This document shows, piece by piece, positions 15,201 through 26,559 of a stretch of DNA of 64,000 bases (the stretch's first letter is position 1; the number at the start of each line of letters is the position of its first letter). Both the position numbers and the translations under genes were made by a program. A model generated the notes under the pieces. That model worked only from the letters and a program-made list of their open reading frames with translations. It was not told the origin of the DNA and did not search any database. Origin of the DNA: Stercorarius parasiticus. Its lineage: Eukaryota; Chordata; Aves; Charadriiformes; Stercorariidae. The DNA is taken from contig VWZL01006771.1 of assembly GCA_013396915.1 (NCBI GenBank), forward strand, positions 496,001-560,000. Reading direction: 5' to 3'.

Positions 15201-15890
15201 TTTCTCTACACTTGACTTTACAACCTTAACACACTTGTAACAAAGCATATGATATTCTGGCTTACCAAAAACTATTTTTCCACTTGTGAGTATTTCCATG
15301 TCAGGGATTTGTAAACGCCTTCTTTTTGTAATAAAGTCCTACTAGTATTAAAAAAAACCGGGAACTTTAAAAAGTCACTGAACTTTATATTCAAAAACAT
15401 TAGTTCATTATACATTTCTAGTAACTTGGAATACTGAACCTGCCTTTCAAAAATACATGAAAATGCTATCATTTATCATGTCAGAGTATAAGACCATGTT
15501 CAGTGACCCATTTAGGAGGGTATGGGGGTAGAGGCCAGGAATCTGAAACTATCCACTTTAAAATGTCTCCCTTCTTTAACTTGAATCAATTAAGGAAATG
15601 GTTTGCCATTAAATTATGGCTCTCCCACACACCATTTAAATACACACTTGACTCCCATTGAAATGGTCAGTTCAACTTAAATTAGATTGAACTGTGCATA
15701 AACAAAAGGCTACCTGAGAGCACAAAACTCCCATAGCACCCTCTACTGATAAAGAGGGAATGGGATTAACATTCATACTGAGCAATTCCACAGAACAGGC
15801 AAAGTAACAGAGAAAAGTGAAAATGGGTTTTCATTGCAGTTCAGAATTGAAGCTGCTGCTTTATAAAGGGACCCTTTCAAGACATTTACA
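3300..15890. other. Intergenic desert, part 2, no gene seen
   Basis: AT-rich unique sequence. Open frames here are short, without splice context or recognisable domains, and at lengths expected by chance. Simple-sequence runs include G10 at 7,502-7,511, A-runs near 5,137 and 5,832, and a C10T11 tract near 13,575. A slightly GC-richer part at 13,860-14,260 has a 134-codon open frame that matches nothing I recognise. Confidence 0.6.
13575..13595 (+). repeat. C10-T11 homopolymer junction
   Basis: A run of ten C followed directly by eleven T inside a pyrimidine-rich stretch. Sequencing errors are likely at such a site. Confidence 0.85.
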
Positions 15891-15894
15891 CTCA

Positions 15895-15985
15895 AAGGCC
15901 CAATCCTGTAGTCCTTACTCTGGCAAAATTCCAGCTGAAGTCAATGGGAATATTGCCTGTGTAAGGACTATTCAAAATTAGTCAA
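15895..15985. mobile_element. Palindromic hairpin element (MITE-like, archosaur/turtle type)
   Basis: Two arms form a long imperfect hairpin: TAGTCCTTAC begins the left arm (15,909-15,933) and GTAAGGACTA ends the right arm (15,945-15,970). The interior pairs as CTGGCAAAATTCC with GGAATATTGCC and a few mismatches. The loop contains GAAGTCAATGGG. I recognise this pattern, with CCAATCCTG just outside the left arm, from old palindromic repeats that are common in bird, crocodile and turtle non-coding DNA. It has no coding capacity. Family assignment is from memory; the hairpin is directly visible. Confidence 0.6.
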
Positions 15986-15989
15986 ACTG

Positions 15990-17525
15990 TCTGAATATCA
16001 TTCAATCAGCTCTAATCACTGCATTGAGAATAAAGGCCGTAATTTTGGCATTTTTTGTCACTTTAAATTCTTCAACAAATACTTGCATTATTCTCTGTAA
16101 ATCATCTTGCCAAGCAGTATTTGTCAAATAATTGGACAATTTTTTTCCATCAACCATTGAATAAATTATGAATAACAAGCACTGATTTAACCATGTGACT
16201 CCCATCAGTCAATTCTTAAGTTTCCTATGAAGGGCCTAACTGGGGGTTTTATTGGTGGCTTAAACATTAGAGAAAATCTCATTCAACAAGAACTACTCAG
16301 CTACCTTTCCACCAGTATTGACAGTGTAAAGGCTAAACCTAAATTGTGATTTACATTTTTAATTGTACAGACTACCATAAATGTTAGCATTTTTTTTGAC
16401 AGAATGTCTGATTTTCCTCATTCTTCCAAATCCAAAGTATAGCCTTTAGGGAAAAAACAAATACGCAAACCTCTGCTTAGGAGAGATGATATAGGTAAAG
16501 AGACTTAATAACTTTTGTTAGATTAACAGATACACTTGGAATGAATATTTATTTTCTCTCAGGCACATAAGCCTCACACAGGCACAATAGCTACAGTACC
16601 ACATCATTAGCAACAGCATTTGTGTCTCCTATACAACAAATCTTTTACTGGTTCTTCCACCTTTGAGATAAACTCTGATTAGAAATGTCAGGATCATTAG
16701 GAAATGTTAAAGGGAGTATAAAGATGAAGTTCTACTATCTTTTAACTCTGTTTTAATAAGAAAATAAAATAGAAATTAAATAGACATTTAAATAGGCATT
16801 TAAAATAAAAATTTAAAATTTCTATTAAAAATTGAGAGAAAAATTAATTTAACATTAGAAATACTAGGGCATCAGCGTGCACCAATATCCCAGTAACCAG
16901 TCTCTAAAATATTAAGTGAATTCTGTTTTAGAAGAAACAATCCCTTAAAAAGATCTAGTATTGTGCAATACGGTGCTAAGAGAAAAATCCTGTTTTTATC
17001 TGAACTTGTATAGCAGTTGGAGTTACTATGACTAGAAACAGATCATTTTGGATACTAATGATCTCATCTGTAATTGTTCTTCAATAACACCTATCCCCCC
17101 AAAATGGCTTATACCCTTGTCAAGCTGGATACGCGCCCAAGGCGACAATAGCCACAAACAATGCCGAGCAAACGCATAGCCAGGGTCTAAGGAATCCCTC
17201 TTCTCCTCTCTGCTCTGAGATGAGCATGTTGACTCCTCAAACGACTTTCCACTCAGGCCAAACCAATAAAAATAATAATAAGGTGAAGACAAGAGCAAAT
17301 GAGATGAGCAAGAAAGACTGTGATCAGTTTATAAAGCAATGGTGACTGGTAAAACAAACTGAAATATTACAGGGAAAAAATGAATTATAGAAGGAATCAC
17401 TACTCTATGCAGTAGCTTGCCCTACAGAAGCTATGTGGATTCCCTCTCTCTCCCCCCCGTGTGGATGCATCTATATGCACATTTTCTTGTATCTTATTAG
17501 CTCTCATTAACTTTGTGTTTCCCTC
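15990..17525. other. Intergenic, part 3, no gene seen
   Basis: Nothing gene-like. The stretch around 16,750-16,860 is low-complexity A/T sequence with imperfectly repeated ATTTAAATAGGCATTTAAA-like words. Confidence 0.6.
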
Positions 17526-17529
17526 TCAT

Positions 17530-17665
17530 TAATTCACCTTTTATTTCAGGTAGCATCAGGAAGTGCAATTAGCTGCATCAAGCACATCTTCACTATGCAA
17601 ATTATTTAGCTGGTAACTATGTTTATAATTAAGTGGTTTAACACCACTTCATTACATCTTTTCAG
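17530..17665. promoter_or_regulatory. Candidate enhancer block: POU octamer plus inverted NKX2-like sites
   Basis: The block contains an exact octamer ATGCAAAT (17,595-17,602), a GCAATTAGC homeodomain-like site near 17,565 and a TTTATAATTAAG stretch. It also has a 7-bp inverted repeat AAGTGGT / ACCACTT (17,631-17,637 and 17,643-17,649) whose arms read TTAAGTGG and CCACTTCA, close to the NKX2-class consensus. The sites are seen directly. That they act together as an enhancer is inference from their density and from the position in the SHH-side desert. Confidence 0.3.
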
Positions 17666-18729
17666 TTGCTTACAACCTTGCCAAACTTCAATTGTTTTCC
17701 ATGCCAGGTTTCTGTCTTGGGAAGAAAATTTTCTGGAAAGTTTCTGTAAAACCTTCTATGTAAGTGGAAAAACTGTTCTGTCTACATTCAAAAACTTGTG
17801 CCTTTCACTGATATTGTTGGTGTGACAATTGCAGAAAAGAGACAAAATCTGGGCGTGTCCTCCTGTATATGCTCAAGGGACTCTTGTTTGCGTTGGCAGA
17901 TTTAAAGCCTCTGTCTACTGGTAATATGTTCTGTCCTCCCAGAGCTCTGAAAATAAAACCACATGGACCATATTTTAACCCCAGCAGCTGACTGTTCTCT
18001 ATCCTTGTCCTGAAATTCTACGCAGGACCTTTTCTGCAACCAGAGGATACCGGTATAAGAAGAACAGGGACTAAGATCAGAAAAGCTATGGCTTTAGTCT
18101 TACACTGCAGCCTAAGATCTGTGGATACACATCTGAGCAATACAACCCAGGCAGTTTAACAACATCACCAGGTCTGCCTCTAAGCTCAGTGTGGGCCAAC
18201 CACCTAAGTGATAACTCAGTTTTACAGAAAGATTTTACAGTTGCCACTAATCTGTATGTTGCAGAGACTTAGGGGGTGAGTTCCCCACCTTAAAGCTAAT
18301 TTGGGCAAGACAACAGATGAGCAGGCACATCTTGACAGCAGTAGGGGCATTCGAGCTGCCTCCTGTGCTCTCACTGCTCCCCTTTTCACTTTGTGATGCC
18401 TAAGCAGAATAGTTAAAAAAACCTTCTTGATGCCAATGGAGTATAGAATTGGAACTGGGAAAAGGCAGAAGAAAGGGCTAGATGGGAGCAGACTGGGATA
18501 AGACGGGAGAAATCTGTATTCTACAGCAAAATATAGTAAGCAACTTTGCATTGTCTGTAAAAACTGATCCTAACCAACACTGAAAAAAGAACGCATCTCT
18601 AAAGACACACGTAGTATCAATTCTGGCACTTCCTAACCTTCGCAGCCTTGCTTTTGTAATTATGTTGCTCTTTTACTGTAGGTCTCTGCTATAATCACCC
18701 TGTTTCTTCATATTGAAAAGACATTGGGG

Positions 18730-18812
18730 TAGATTCTCTCTGGTGTAAATTGGCACAGTGCCACTGATTCTAGTGGAACCGTGCCAATTTTCATCAGCTG
18801 CAAATCTGGACC
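18730..18812. mobile_element. Palindromic hairpin element, second copy of the same kind
   Basis: A near-perfect hairpin with 26-base arms at 18,740-18,765 and 18,772-18,797 and only a 6-base loop (GATTCT). The arms share AAATTGGCAC and CCACT and differ at about four positions. Flanking AGATTCTCT on the left and AGCTGCAAATCT on the right extend the pairing weakly. The style matches old palindromic amniote repeats with GTGTAAAT words. A pre-miRNA was considered, but the repeat explanation is simpler. Confidence 0.55.
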
Positions 18813-19039
18813 ATTCTTGTTAATTTACTTGTAAAGAAGCTCCCCACATGCCTCTAATCACTTCTATTTTCCCCCTTGACCCTTCCTGTATTTGAGGTTG
18901 GGTTTTTTATCTTAGAAACGTAGTGATAAAATGCTTTATTTTGTTTCATCAGCAAATTGGGATGTCGTTAGTCACCGCTCCCAGCTTCTCCTCCAAACAG
19001 AGAATTCACAACAGGGTGCAGCATAAAAATCTCCGTTCC

Positions 19040-19190
19040 AGTGCTGTCCCAGCCTGCTGCACCTCCAGGGCCCGGCGTGCTGCGGCAAGGGAAGCGCAGA
19101 GTGCAGCCTGTGCGGCCGCTCCGGCAATGAGACCTGTGTTCTGTGCAGCCCCAGAACAAGAGGTGGCACATGCTCTGCCTCAACGGCAGT
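19040..19190 (+). other. Isolated GC- and CpG-rich patch with cysteine-rich open frame
   Basis: A roughly 150-base island of GC-rich, CpG-bearing sequence interrupts AT-rich desert. One + frame stays open from a stop near 19,026 to a TGA near 19,193 and is unusually rich in cysteine, with repeated C-x2-C spacing (for example CSLCGRSGNETCVLC). There is no start codon in a good context and no clear splice site. It could be a decayed retrocopy, an exon of an unknown transcript or chance. I do not recognise the product. Confidence 0.25.
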
Positions 19191-22100
19191 TTGAACACGT
19201 CCACAATGATCCTTGGACATTCCACTGACTCGTTTATTTTTCTGATGCAATCTTTTGCTTTCTATCACCAACCTATTTTTTCCCCACATTGGCTTTATTT
19301 GCATTGCCTTAATTATCAAGCTCTTTTTTTTATGATTGGTCGTGTTACTAGTTACTGTCTAAAACCTCATCTAGTATTTTTTGTGGAACTCACATCTTTT
19401 TGATAAAACTACATATGAACTTGTGTTGCCAACCTTCTCCATTAAATTGTTAACCTTTAAAATATACTATAAGGCTGGAGCAGCAAGATATACTGTTGCA
19501 ACAGTCACAGTTATTTCTCCTTAGTATTATCCTCCATCCAGGTTCTTTATAGGTTTTTTTTATCTTTAACGATTTTATCAATTAAGTTTCCTGACACCAA
19601 TGAAAGGTTCCCCATTCCAATTCCTGGAATCATTCTCAGAACCATTTCCCCCAAAACAGTTTTGTATGAAGCTGGCTACCTTCAGTTTTCCTCTATTGTA
19701 TCCCATTTTGCTGATTAATTACCTAAGTTTTAATAGGAATTCAGATAGCAATTCCTTAGCTCCTTCAGAGTCCTTGGATGAATGCCACATGTTCTGACTT
19801 TTACTGTCATTTAGTTCCATGGGTTGTTGCGAATCCTGTCTATACATCACTGTTTTTGGCAACACTTGATGTTTGTAAATAGCAGACGCTAGGGCATGTA
19901 GTTTTTTACGATCTGCTCTGCTGAAGTTCTAAGCAACCAAAATATGTTGTTTCTGCATAAGCTCTTTGTCTTTTCAGTTTGTTCCCTTTGTGCCCTGGTG
20001 ACTCCTCATGCATTTCCAGCACATTGTCACTGTAACTCTAAACATTATTCAGATTTCTTCTAACTTATTTGAGATTAATTACACTTGTATTACAGTGATG
20101 TGGCTTTGAAATAATTTAAAAAAACTATTATTTAAAATACACACAAAGAGTCGCATTCCAAGTTTTAGATGTGTTAGAAACCTTAGATTAATCACATTTT
20201 GACATGACATTGAACGGTGTCATCTACCTCTACTCACATTCTCCTTAAAGTCCCATTGGATAATAAAAGTCTTTGCTTTGCGCTCTTTATTGTCGTACTT
20301 AACCTATTCAAGGCAGTATTTAGCCCACATATTCTCTATAGACCCAGACACTCTGCAGTTTTTTGACTGGAAAAAAAAACCTATGGAATTTATGGAACAA
20401 CCTCCCACTTCCACATCCCAGTCTGTCTTTCCTACACAGTATACAGAAATGAATTATTGTAGCTCATTGATTTTTCTCATGAGCACCATATTTCACAAGT
20501 GATAAATTATATTATCTTGATGCCAGACATTAAGCTCTACCCAGAGTTTCTTTTAAGCTCCTTATATCAGTATTTACAAGTTTTATTATTTTATTGAAAT
20601 GTTCCTCTTTAAAGGTGTCTTTTCACTTTTGCTGCAACGCAGCTGCAATTGCTTACCATATCTCCTACCCTATATTTTGCAAAGATGAGAGGTCTGAACA
20701 GCACGCAAGAAATGGGACATTTTCATCTGAAAATATCAAGAAGAGAAAAGCAAAATTATGGAAAAATACTCTTTTCCTGTGAAGAATGTTTTTTGCTGCA
20801 TACACTTTTGTTCTATCAGGAAATGTATAGTAATAAGCAAGAATAAGAAACATTTTTGCTTTGTAGAAGTTGTTGATGAAACAAAGAACAGAATACTATA
20901 TTGTTCAGGTATCTTAATTTTTTAAAGCTGAAAATTTTTATAATGCAAATTATTTCCACAGGGTGGAAAAAAGACTAGGCAAATGTCTCAAGAGTGGTCT
21001 GACAAACCCAATATATTCAGATTAGCAACAAAAATTGAGGGATGACTTGATGACATTGTTAATGTATCTTTTCAAGGAGAAAATACCAGTTAATAAAGAG
21101 CTCTTCAGCCTAGCTGAGAAAGGCATAAAAAGAGCAAATGGCTCAAAGCTGATGTCAGACAAATTCAAATGAGATATAATAAAGAGTAACAGTCACGATG
21201 ATTAACCACTTGAAGAAAAAACACCCCCCAAGTTGTGAAATTTTTAGATGAAAACTGAATGGCTTTCTGAAAGATATGTTTTAATCAAGTAAATGTTTAA
21301 AGTTCTAAACTTTGCTAACTGGATAAAATTCCATCTTAGGTCAGACTGGATGATCAAATTCCACCTCAAACCTAAAACATTTAACATGTGGCAAGACATA
21401 ACTTTCAGAATCACACAACCATTTGGAACAACTGCTTGTTTGTTATAATTGTCTTTTTTACACCCTCTTAAAATAGTAATTTTGTGAAACAGTTTTCTAA
21501 CCCTCTGTCTTGTTACACAAAAGGTGAATTTCCCTACAGACACATGAGGTAAAAAGGAGGTGAAAGTTGCATTTAAAAAAACACCCCTGTTTCACATAGC
21601 TTTTAACATAAAAAGAAAGACAGAGAGGGAGAAAGAGACACAAACACCAGTGCTGGAAGTATTAAAAGCACGCTCTGAAAACCTCTGTGATGACAGTTTG
21701 AAGAAAGCAGCTTTTATGTGCTACTGAGCCCACCTCTACAATGTCTTTTAAATTAAACTGTTTACCTAGAAAATATAAGCAAAGGCCAGAATCTGGACTA
21801 GAAGAGGCACCTTTTGATTGCAGACACTGAACTGAATCCTTAACTAATAAATTGTTCCACACCTTTGTCTGAAACAAGAAAAGCAAAGGTCTGAGTTTTC
21901 TCACAAGAATGCACAAGCCCCCTCAAAAGCAATATGGTTTTCTACATCTAAGTCTCAGTATTTGTTGACTTAAAGAGTTTGTATGAATGACAATGCACAT
22001 CACTGGTTTGTTACTTCTGTCATCTGTGCTACTGAGTGTACCTTGACTCAGATCAAAGTTGAAAGCTTCTTAAAAGATACACAAACCACAATGTGACAAA

Positions 22101-22966
22101 TAGCATGCTTTGTTTGACACAGCAAACAAGAAATTACTTTCATCAACCCAGGAAAAGAATCCCGTGTTTTCAGTGCTAATTCTGAAGACCGCAGCAATGG
22201 AACCAGAGCTTTACTTCATCCTCAAGGAATGAGGACCTCTCCAAAGACAAACAGAGAGGAAGAAACAATATCAGTGCATTAAATGCTGACAATGGTATGA
22301 ATTCGAGGCTTGTACTCTACAGTACTCATCTGTAGAAAATTCGCCCTTTACATAATTAAACGGATTTCCCACAAAGTGGAAAATGTCTGCACTAAGCAAA
22401 TATTCATCTAACTGGAAATTGCACATGCAACACTTCACAGATACATCCAAAACTGAACAGACATACAACTACAGTATTACACAACCCAGTAGCACACACA
22501 GTTAATACACAGGCATCAGAAATATTGCAAACCAGGTGTTTTGTTCTTTTTATGGTATCATTACCTAAGTAATATCCAATGCATTCTTCTAAAATATTTG
22601 AAAGTTTTTACAAATATAAAGCACTTCAAATATATAAATCCTTACTAATAAGTGCATTATTAGAGTAAAAAAATTTTTGTTCCAGAAACATACATAGATA
22701 AATTTCCCCTTAAATTAAGCTTTTCCTCTCTGAGAGGAAATATTATTTACTTACAAGAACAGATTTTGAATTCAACTATAAACCACTGACAGCCTTTTCA
22801 CTGACTTGAAAGGGCTTTAAATGGGACCTAATAACATCTCTACTACCCTTACAAACCAAAGCTATGCAGCTTTCCTACTGTGTTGGAAGCACATGCCTGA
22901 AAGTTAGCAGAAACTGACAGAAAACGCAAAAAGTAAACAAATAACACAACAACCAAAAATACATAG

Positions 22967-22995
22967 TATGTGTGTGCACACACACATATAAACAA
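22967..22995 (+). repeat. TG/CA dinucleotide microsatellite grading into AT
   Basis: TGTGTGTGCACACACACACATATA is followed by ATATATAC words; the repeat is short and imperfect. Confidence 0.8.
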
Positions 22996-24489
22996 ATATA
23001 TACATTTAATATATATGTGAACAAATAGTAAATGAGGTAAAACACTTTCAAACTTCTGAGAAGAAGGAGCAGACGCTGTATTTTTATAATTAAGGATGTC
23101 TGACTCAGTTCTCTTAAAAAAAACCTTTAACTGGGCAACTACAAAGCTCTGCGACATGGTGTTCCTTGCTGAGTCAAAGACATGGCTCACATGTGCAGAT
23201 TTGCCAAAACCTGCCTTCCTCAGCCAGCAGAAATATTTCAAGCTGGAATTCCTCATTAACACATTCAGACTCGGCTCTCATCATTTATGACAGCAGTGCA
23301 CTTGATTCTTAGAAGAATTATTGGCTTGTACACTTTCAACAGCATAAATGTCCTTATTTCCAGTGGAAAAAAAAAAATCTATATCTTTACACGTGCAAAG
23401 GTCATTACCCATCCTATTCACTGTCCACACCCTGGAGCTTGGTTTGGAGACAATAACACAGCCCAACATCACTGTAGCAATGCTACATAACATCCCTTCC
23501 AGGGATAAGCTTACAAAACGTACAGCACTCACCATTCTTGCTGTTTGCAACACAGGCTTTACTCATCATGTCAATGTACATTTTTATAATGAGGTTTTTT
23601 TTTAAAAACCACCATTCAAATATTGATCAATTTGAAGTAACCTTCACAAAGGTTACTTCTACATTCCTTTCAAATATATTATATTTTTATTACACTCCTC
23701 TAACATGGCAAAGTGTAAAAACTTATTACAAACAATATCACAGCATGAAGATGCAGTTTCAGTGAAGCTCATTACAGTTGCTATATTAGAAAGTTTACTT
23801 TAAACCTTTGCTCTAGTATTGCTGTTTCTGTATCAAATTTATTCAACCCACACAATTTATCAGCTCTTCCTGAGAAGTTACTCTCTTGGCATTGATGGCA
23901 GCAGGCCACCTGCCTCTCGTAATTAGCAATACCATGCTCGGTTGCAGCTCTACAAGAAAATGGATTAGCTCTTCAGCTAGTAGCTGTTGAATCTCTGTCT
24001 TACTCCTTCAAAAAGGCTTTAAAACTTACTACACCGTATGGTACCTCAGATGAGCGCTAGTAACCTGTGGCTAAAATTCTCATTTTTCCTAAATCTTCTT
24101 AAAAATAATTCTGTAAAACTCAACCATTCTAGACAGATCCATGATTTCAGCACTATTTAAATGTACAATTAACATTTTTAAATTATACATATGGATAAAA
24201 ACAGGTATCATTCATCACGTATTAGTCACCTTCAAAACAGGCAGCGTGTTCATTATGTTAATGTCCTTGAAGTGTTTAAAGCAACCTTTTGCATTTGAAG
24301 TGGAGGCCCTTGGTAAAAGGTGGCACTTAATAAGAAATGGCAATTACTGAACCATGTTACTCTCCAGAAGACTGCAGTATGAATTTTAATTTCTTCCTGA
24401 CCATGTATCAGCTAAGACTAATACAGGCATTGTAGTTTAGAAGCAGTAGGAAGTACAGTAAAAGTGAAAATCAAAATAAGAGACGACAC

Positions 24490-24610
24490 TAATCTTCTCT
24501 GAGTTTCAATTAAGGCCCAGCACCTCTGGATTAAAGGCTTATTTTAATGAAAAGCCTTAATTAAGCATACATGTGTATAGGATCACCCTAATGAGGTATG
24601 ACAGAAATGA
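24490..24610. promoter_or_regulatory. Candidate homeodomain-site cluster with small palindrome
   Basis: The block carries repeated AATTAAG/GATTAAAG/TTTTAATG/CTTAATTAAG words and a 7-bp inverted repeat AAGGCTT (24,534-24,540) / AAGCCTT (24,552-24,558). Several TAAT cores in 120 bases are consistent with a developmental enhancer but also occur by chance in AT-rich DNA, so this is weak. Confidence 0.2.
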
Positions 24611-26141
24611 AGAGAAGGCGAACATTATTTTAAAAGAAGCTTATTAGCAACTTTAAGAAAGTCAGTTAAGGATTCCTGAAAAAAAAAAGTAAAAAAAAAA
24701 TAAATTAATGCAATACTGAAAAGACACAAGAATGCTGGGCCAAGTTCAAGCATAAAACAGTGAAACCAAAATAGGTACAAGAGCTATTTTTCAGTACCCT
24801 TGCATTCAAATTGTTACATACTAGTGCTTTTTCTACACATCGGTGGGTTTATTTTTGCAAATATTACAGTATTTACACTTTCACTGAAATTTTAGACAGC
24901 AGAAAATCAAGTTTTCTACTTTATTTCCTAATTAAAATTTATTATTAAAAATCTTCAAAAGTTTATATTGTAAAATATCCCTTTATGGTATTACTGAGTC
25001 AGATTTTGTGTCAGGCTAACTTGCGAGTTCACTTTAAAAACCATTATTTTATGTTTTTATTTCTGTCTTTAGAAACAATCAGTGATTTAATGTCATTTTA
25101 AAGGTAGCCACTTCAGTTGCTTTTTACATCTTCCCCTACAGTACACAGAGGTATTCTCATTTGCAGATTTGACTTTAAAGTAATTACTTATAATTACAGC
25201 AAATAAGTGCATCCAGTGGCTTAATCACTCCATTTATATGCTGCTTGAAGGATTACTCTCAGGACAGCCTCGCTGTTTTTGCTCAGATAATGTCAGTTTC
25301 ACAAAAAAAACGAATCTCTCAAGTTAGCAGCAGCTGAGAAGGACGCTGACAACTATTTAAATCCAAAAGATTAAAGAAATGGCACACCTGAACTTCAGGC
25401 AGCATCTGTGCATGTCCTCCTCTGGAAAATAAAGGGCCACCAAGTGAGAATAAGCAGGAAAATAGCCAGAGGAAGCCTATACTCCTACTAGGGGCTAAAA
25501 GTACCTTTGCACAGCTCTGGATTGAAAGGAACACACCAATGGTTATTAAAAACAAGGGCAGTGCTTCTGGCTGAGGAAGCCCCGCTTTGAAGCCTGGGAA
25601 GTCCCTGAAGGAGCTGCTGCTGCACACTGATCCCGCTCTCACAGTCTCCCCAAGCCGTCAGCTTGGTGCCATGGCCAAAGATGGGACATTAGGTGACACG
25701 GATCTTGGGTTTGATCCATATGGACACCTCTCACCTGTTCTCTTTGTATAGAAATTAGTTTTTAATAACGGTGACTCTACAGAATTGACAAAAACACAGG
25801 TCACCCAGCAAGGTAGTGATGTAGCTTCCCTTAGAATTTAAAGCCACCAGTGCATAATTTCAAAGGGGCCACCCTGACTTTGCTAAATGACAGGAAAATG
25901 TAAATCCCCACCCAGCCATATTTACGGAAGAGGTGCTGTCACAACTATCAAAATAATCAATCACCTTAAAGGTGTTTTTTATGCCAGAGCCACCCATGAT
26001 TGAACTGATCCCCAGAGGATCACAGATCGACAACCAGCTGGCCCTAATGCAGCACAAATAGTGACTCAGCATTCACTCAATGTTCATCACTAACCAGGGA
26101 GGCTACTGGAGCAGATGGCCAGACTGTGCCTACCTGCCACC

Positions 26142-26370
26142 ACAGAACCATAGAATGGTTTGGGTTGGAAGGGACCTCAAAGATCATCTAGTTCCAACCC
26201 CCCTGCCATGGGCAGGGACACCTCCCACTAGACCAGGCTGCTCAAAGCCCCATCCAGCCTGGCCTTAACAATCACTGGAAAGCTTTGAGAAGCCGGAGAG
26301 CTCTGCCAGAAGGCCACTGATGAAGGAAGTCCTTCCATGTGTAATAATTACTGGGCCTCCCTCTCATCTG
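26142..26370 (-). mobile_element. CR1 non-LTR retrotransposon, truncated 3' end
   Basis: Reading + strand, ACCATAGAATGG, GGTTGGAAGGGACCTC, AGATCATCTAG and CCAGCCTGGCCTTAA occur in the order of a reverse-complemented CR1 3' end, so the element lies on the minus strand. The part to about 26,268 is clear and the rest to about 26,370 is diverged. It is 5'-truncated, as most CR1 copies are, and has no open reading frame. It sits directly upstream of the RNF32 promoter region and supports an avian origin for the window. Confidence 0.85.
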
Positions 26371-26559
26371 ACCACCTGCCAGGTTAAAAACAGCCCAGAA
26401 GTTAAAAACACTCATTAAAAATTGAAAAACGTGCAGAGTGAAAAGCAGCCTTCAAGTTGCAATGCACACAGAGGGCAGAGCAGCCATTACTGTGCACTAC
26501 CAACACTACCCAAGTTACAACACGGACACTGGAGCTAAAGGCGAGAACACCACACTAAC

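Larger units (their letters stand above)
19200..26140. other. Intergenic desert, part 4, no gene seen
   Basis: Mostly AT-rich unique sequence with no recognisable exon. It includes a CA/TA microsatellite at about 22,967-22,995, A-runs near 24,680-24,702, and a homeodomain-rich block near 24.5 kb that is listed separately. Confidence 0.6.

Noticed and set aside
18740..18797. MicroRNA precursor
   Set aside because: The hairpin is better explained as an old palindromic repeat; no flanking primary-transcript evidence.
22849..23262. 137-codon minus-strand frame
   Set aside because: It runs through the CA/TA microsatellite and has low-complexity residues; no gene evidence.
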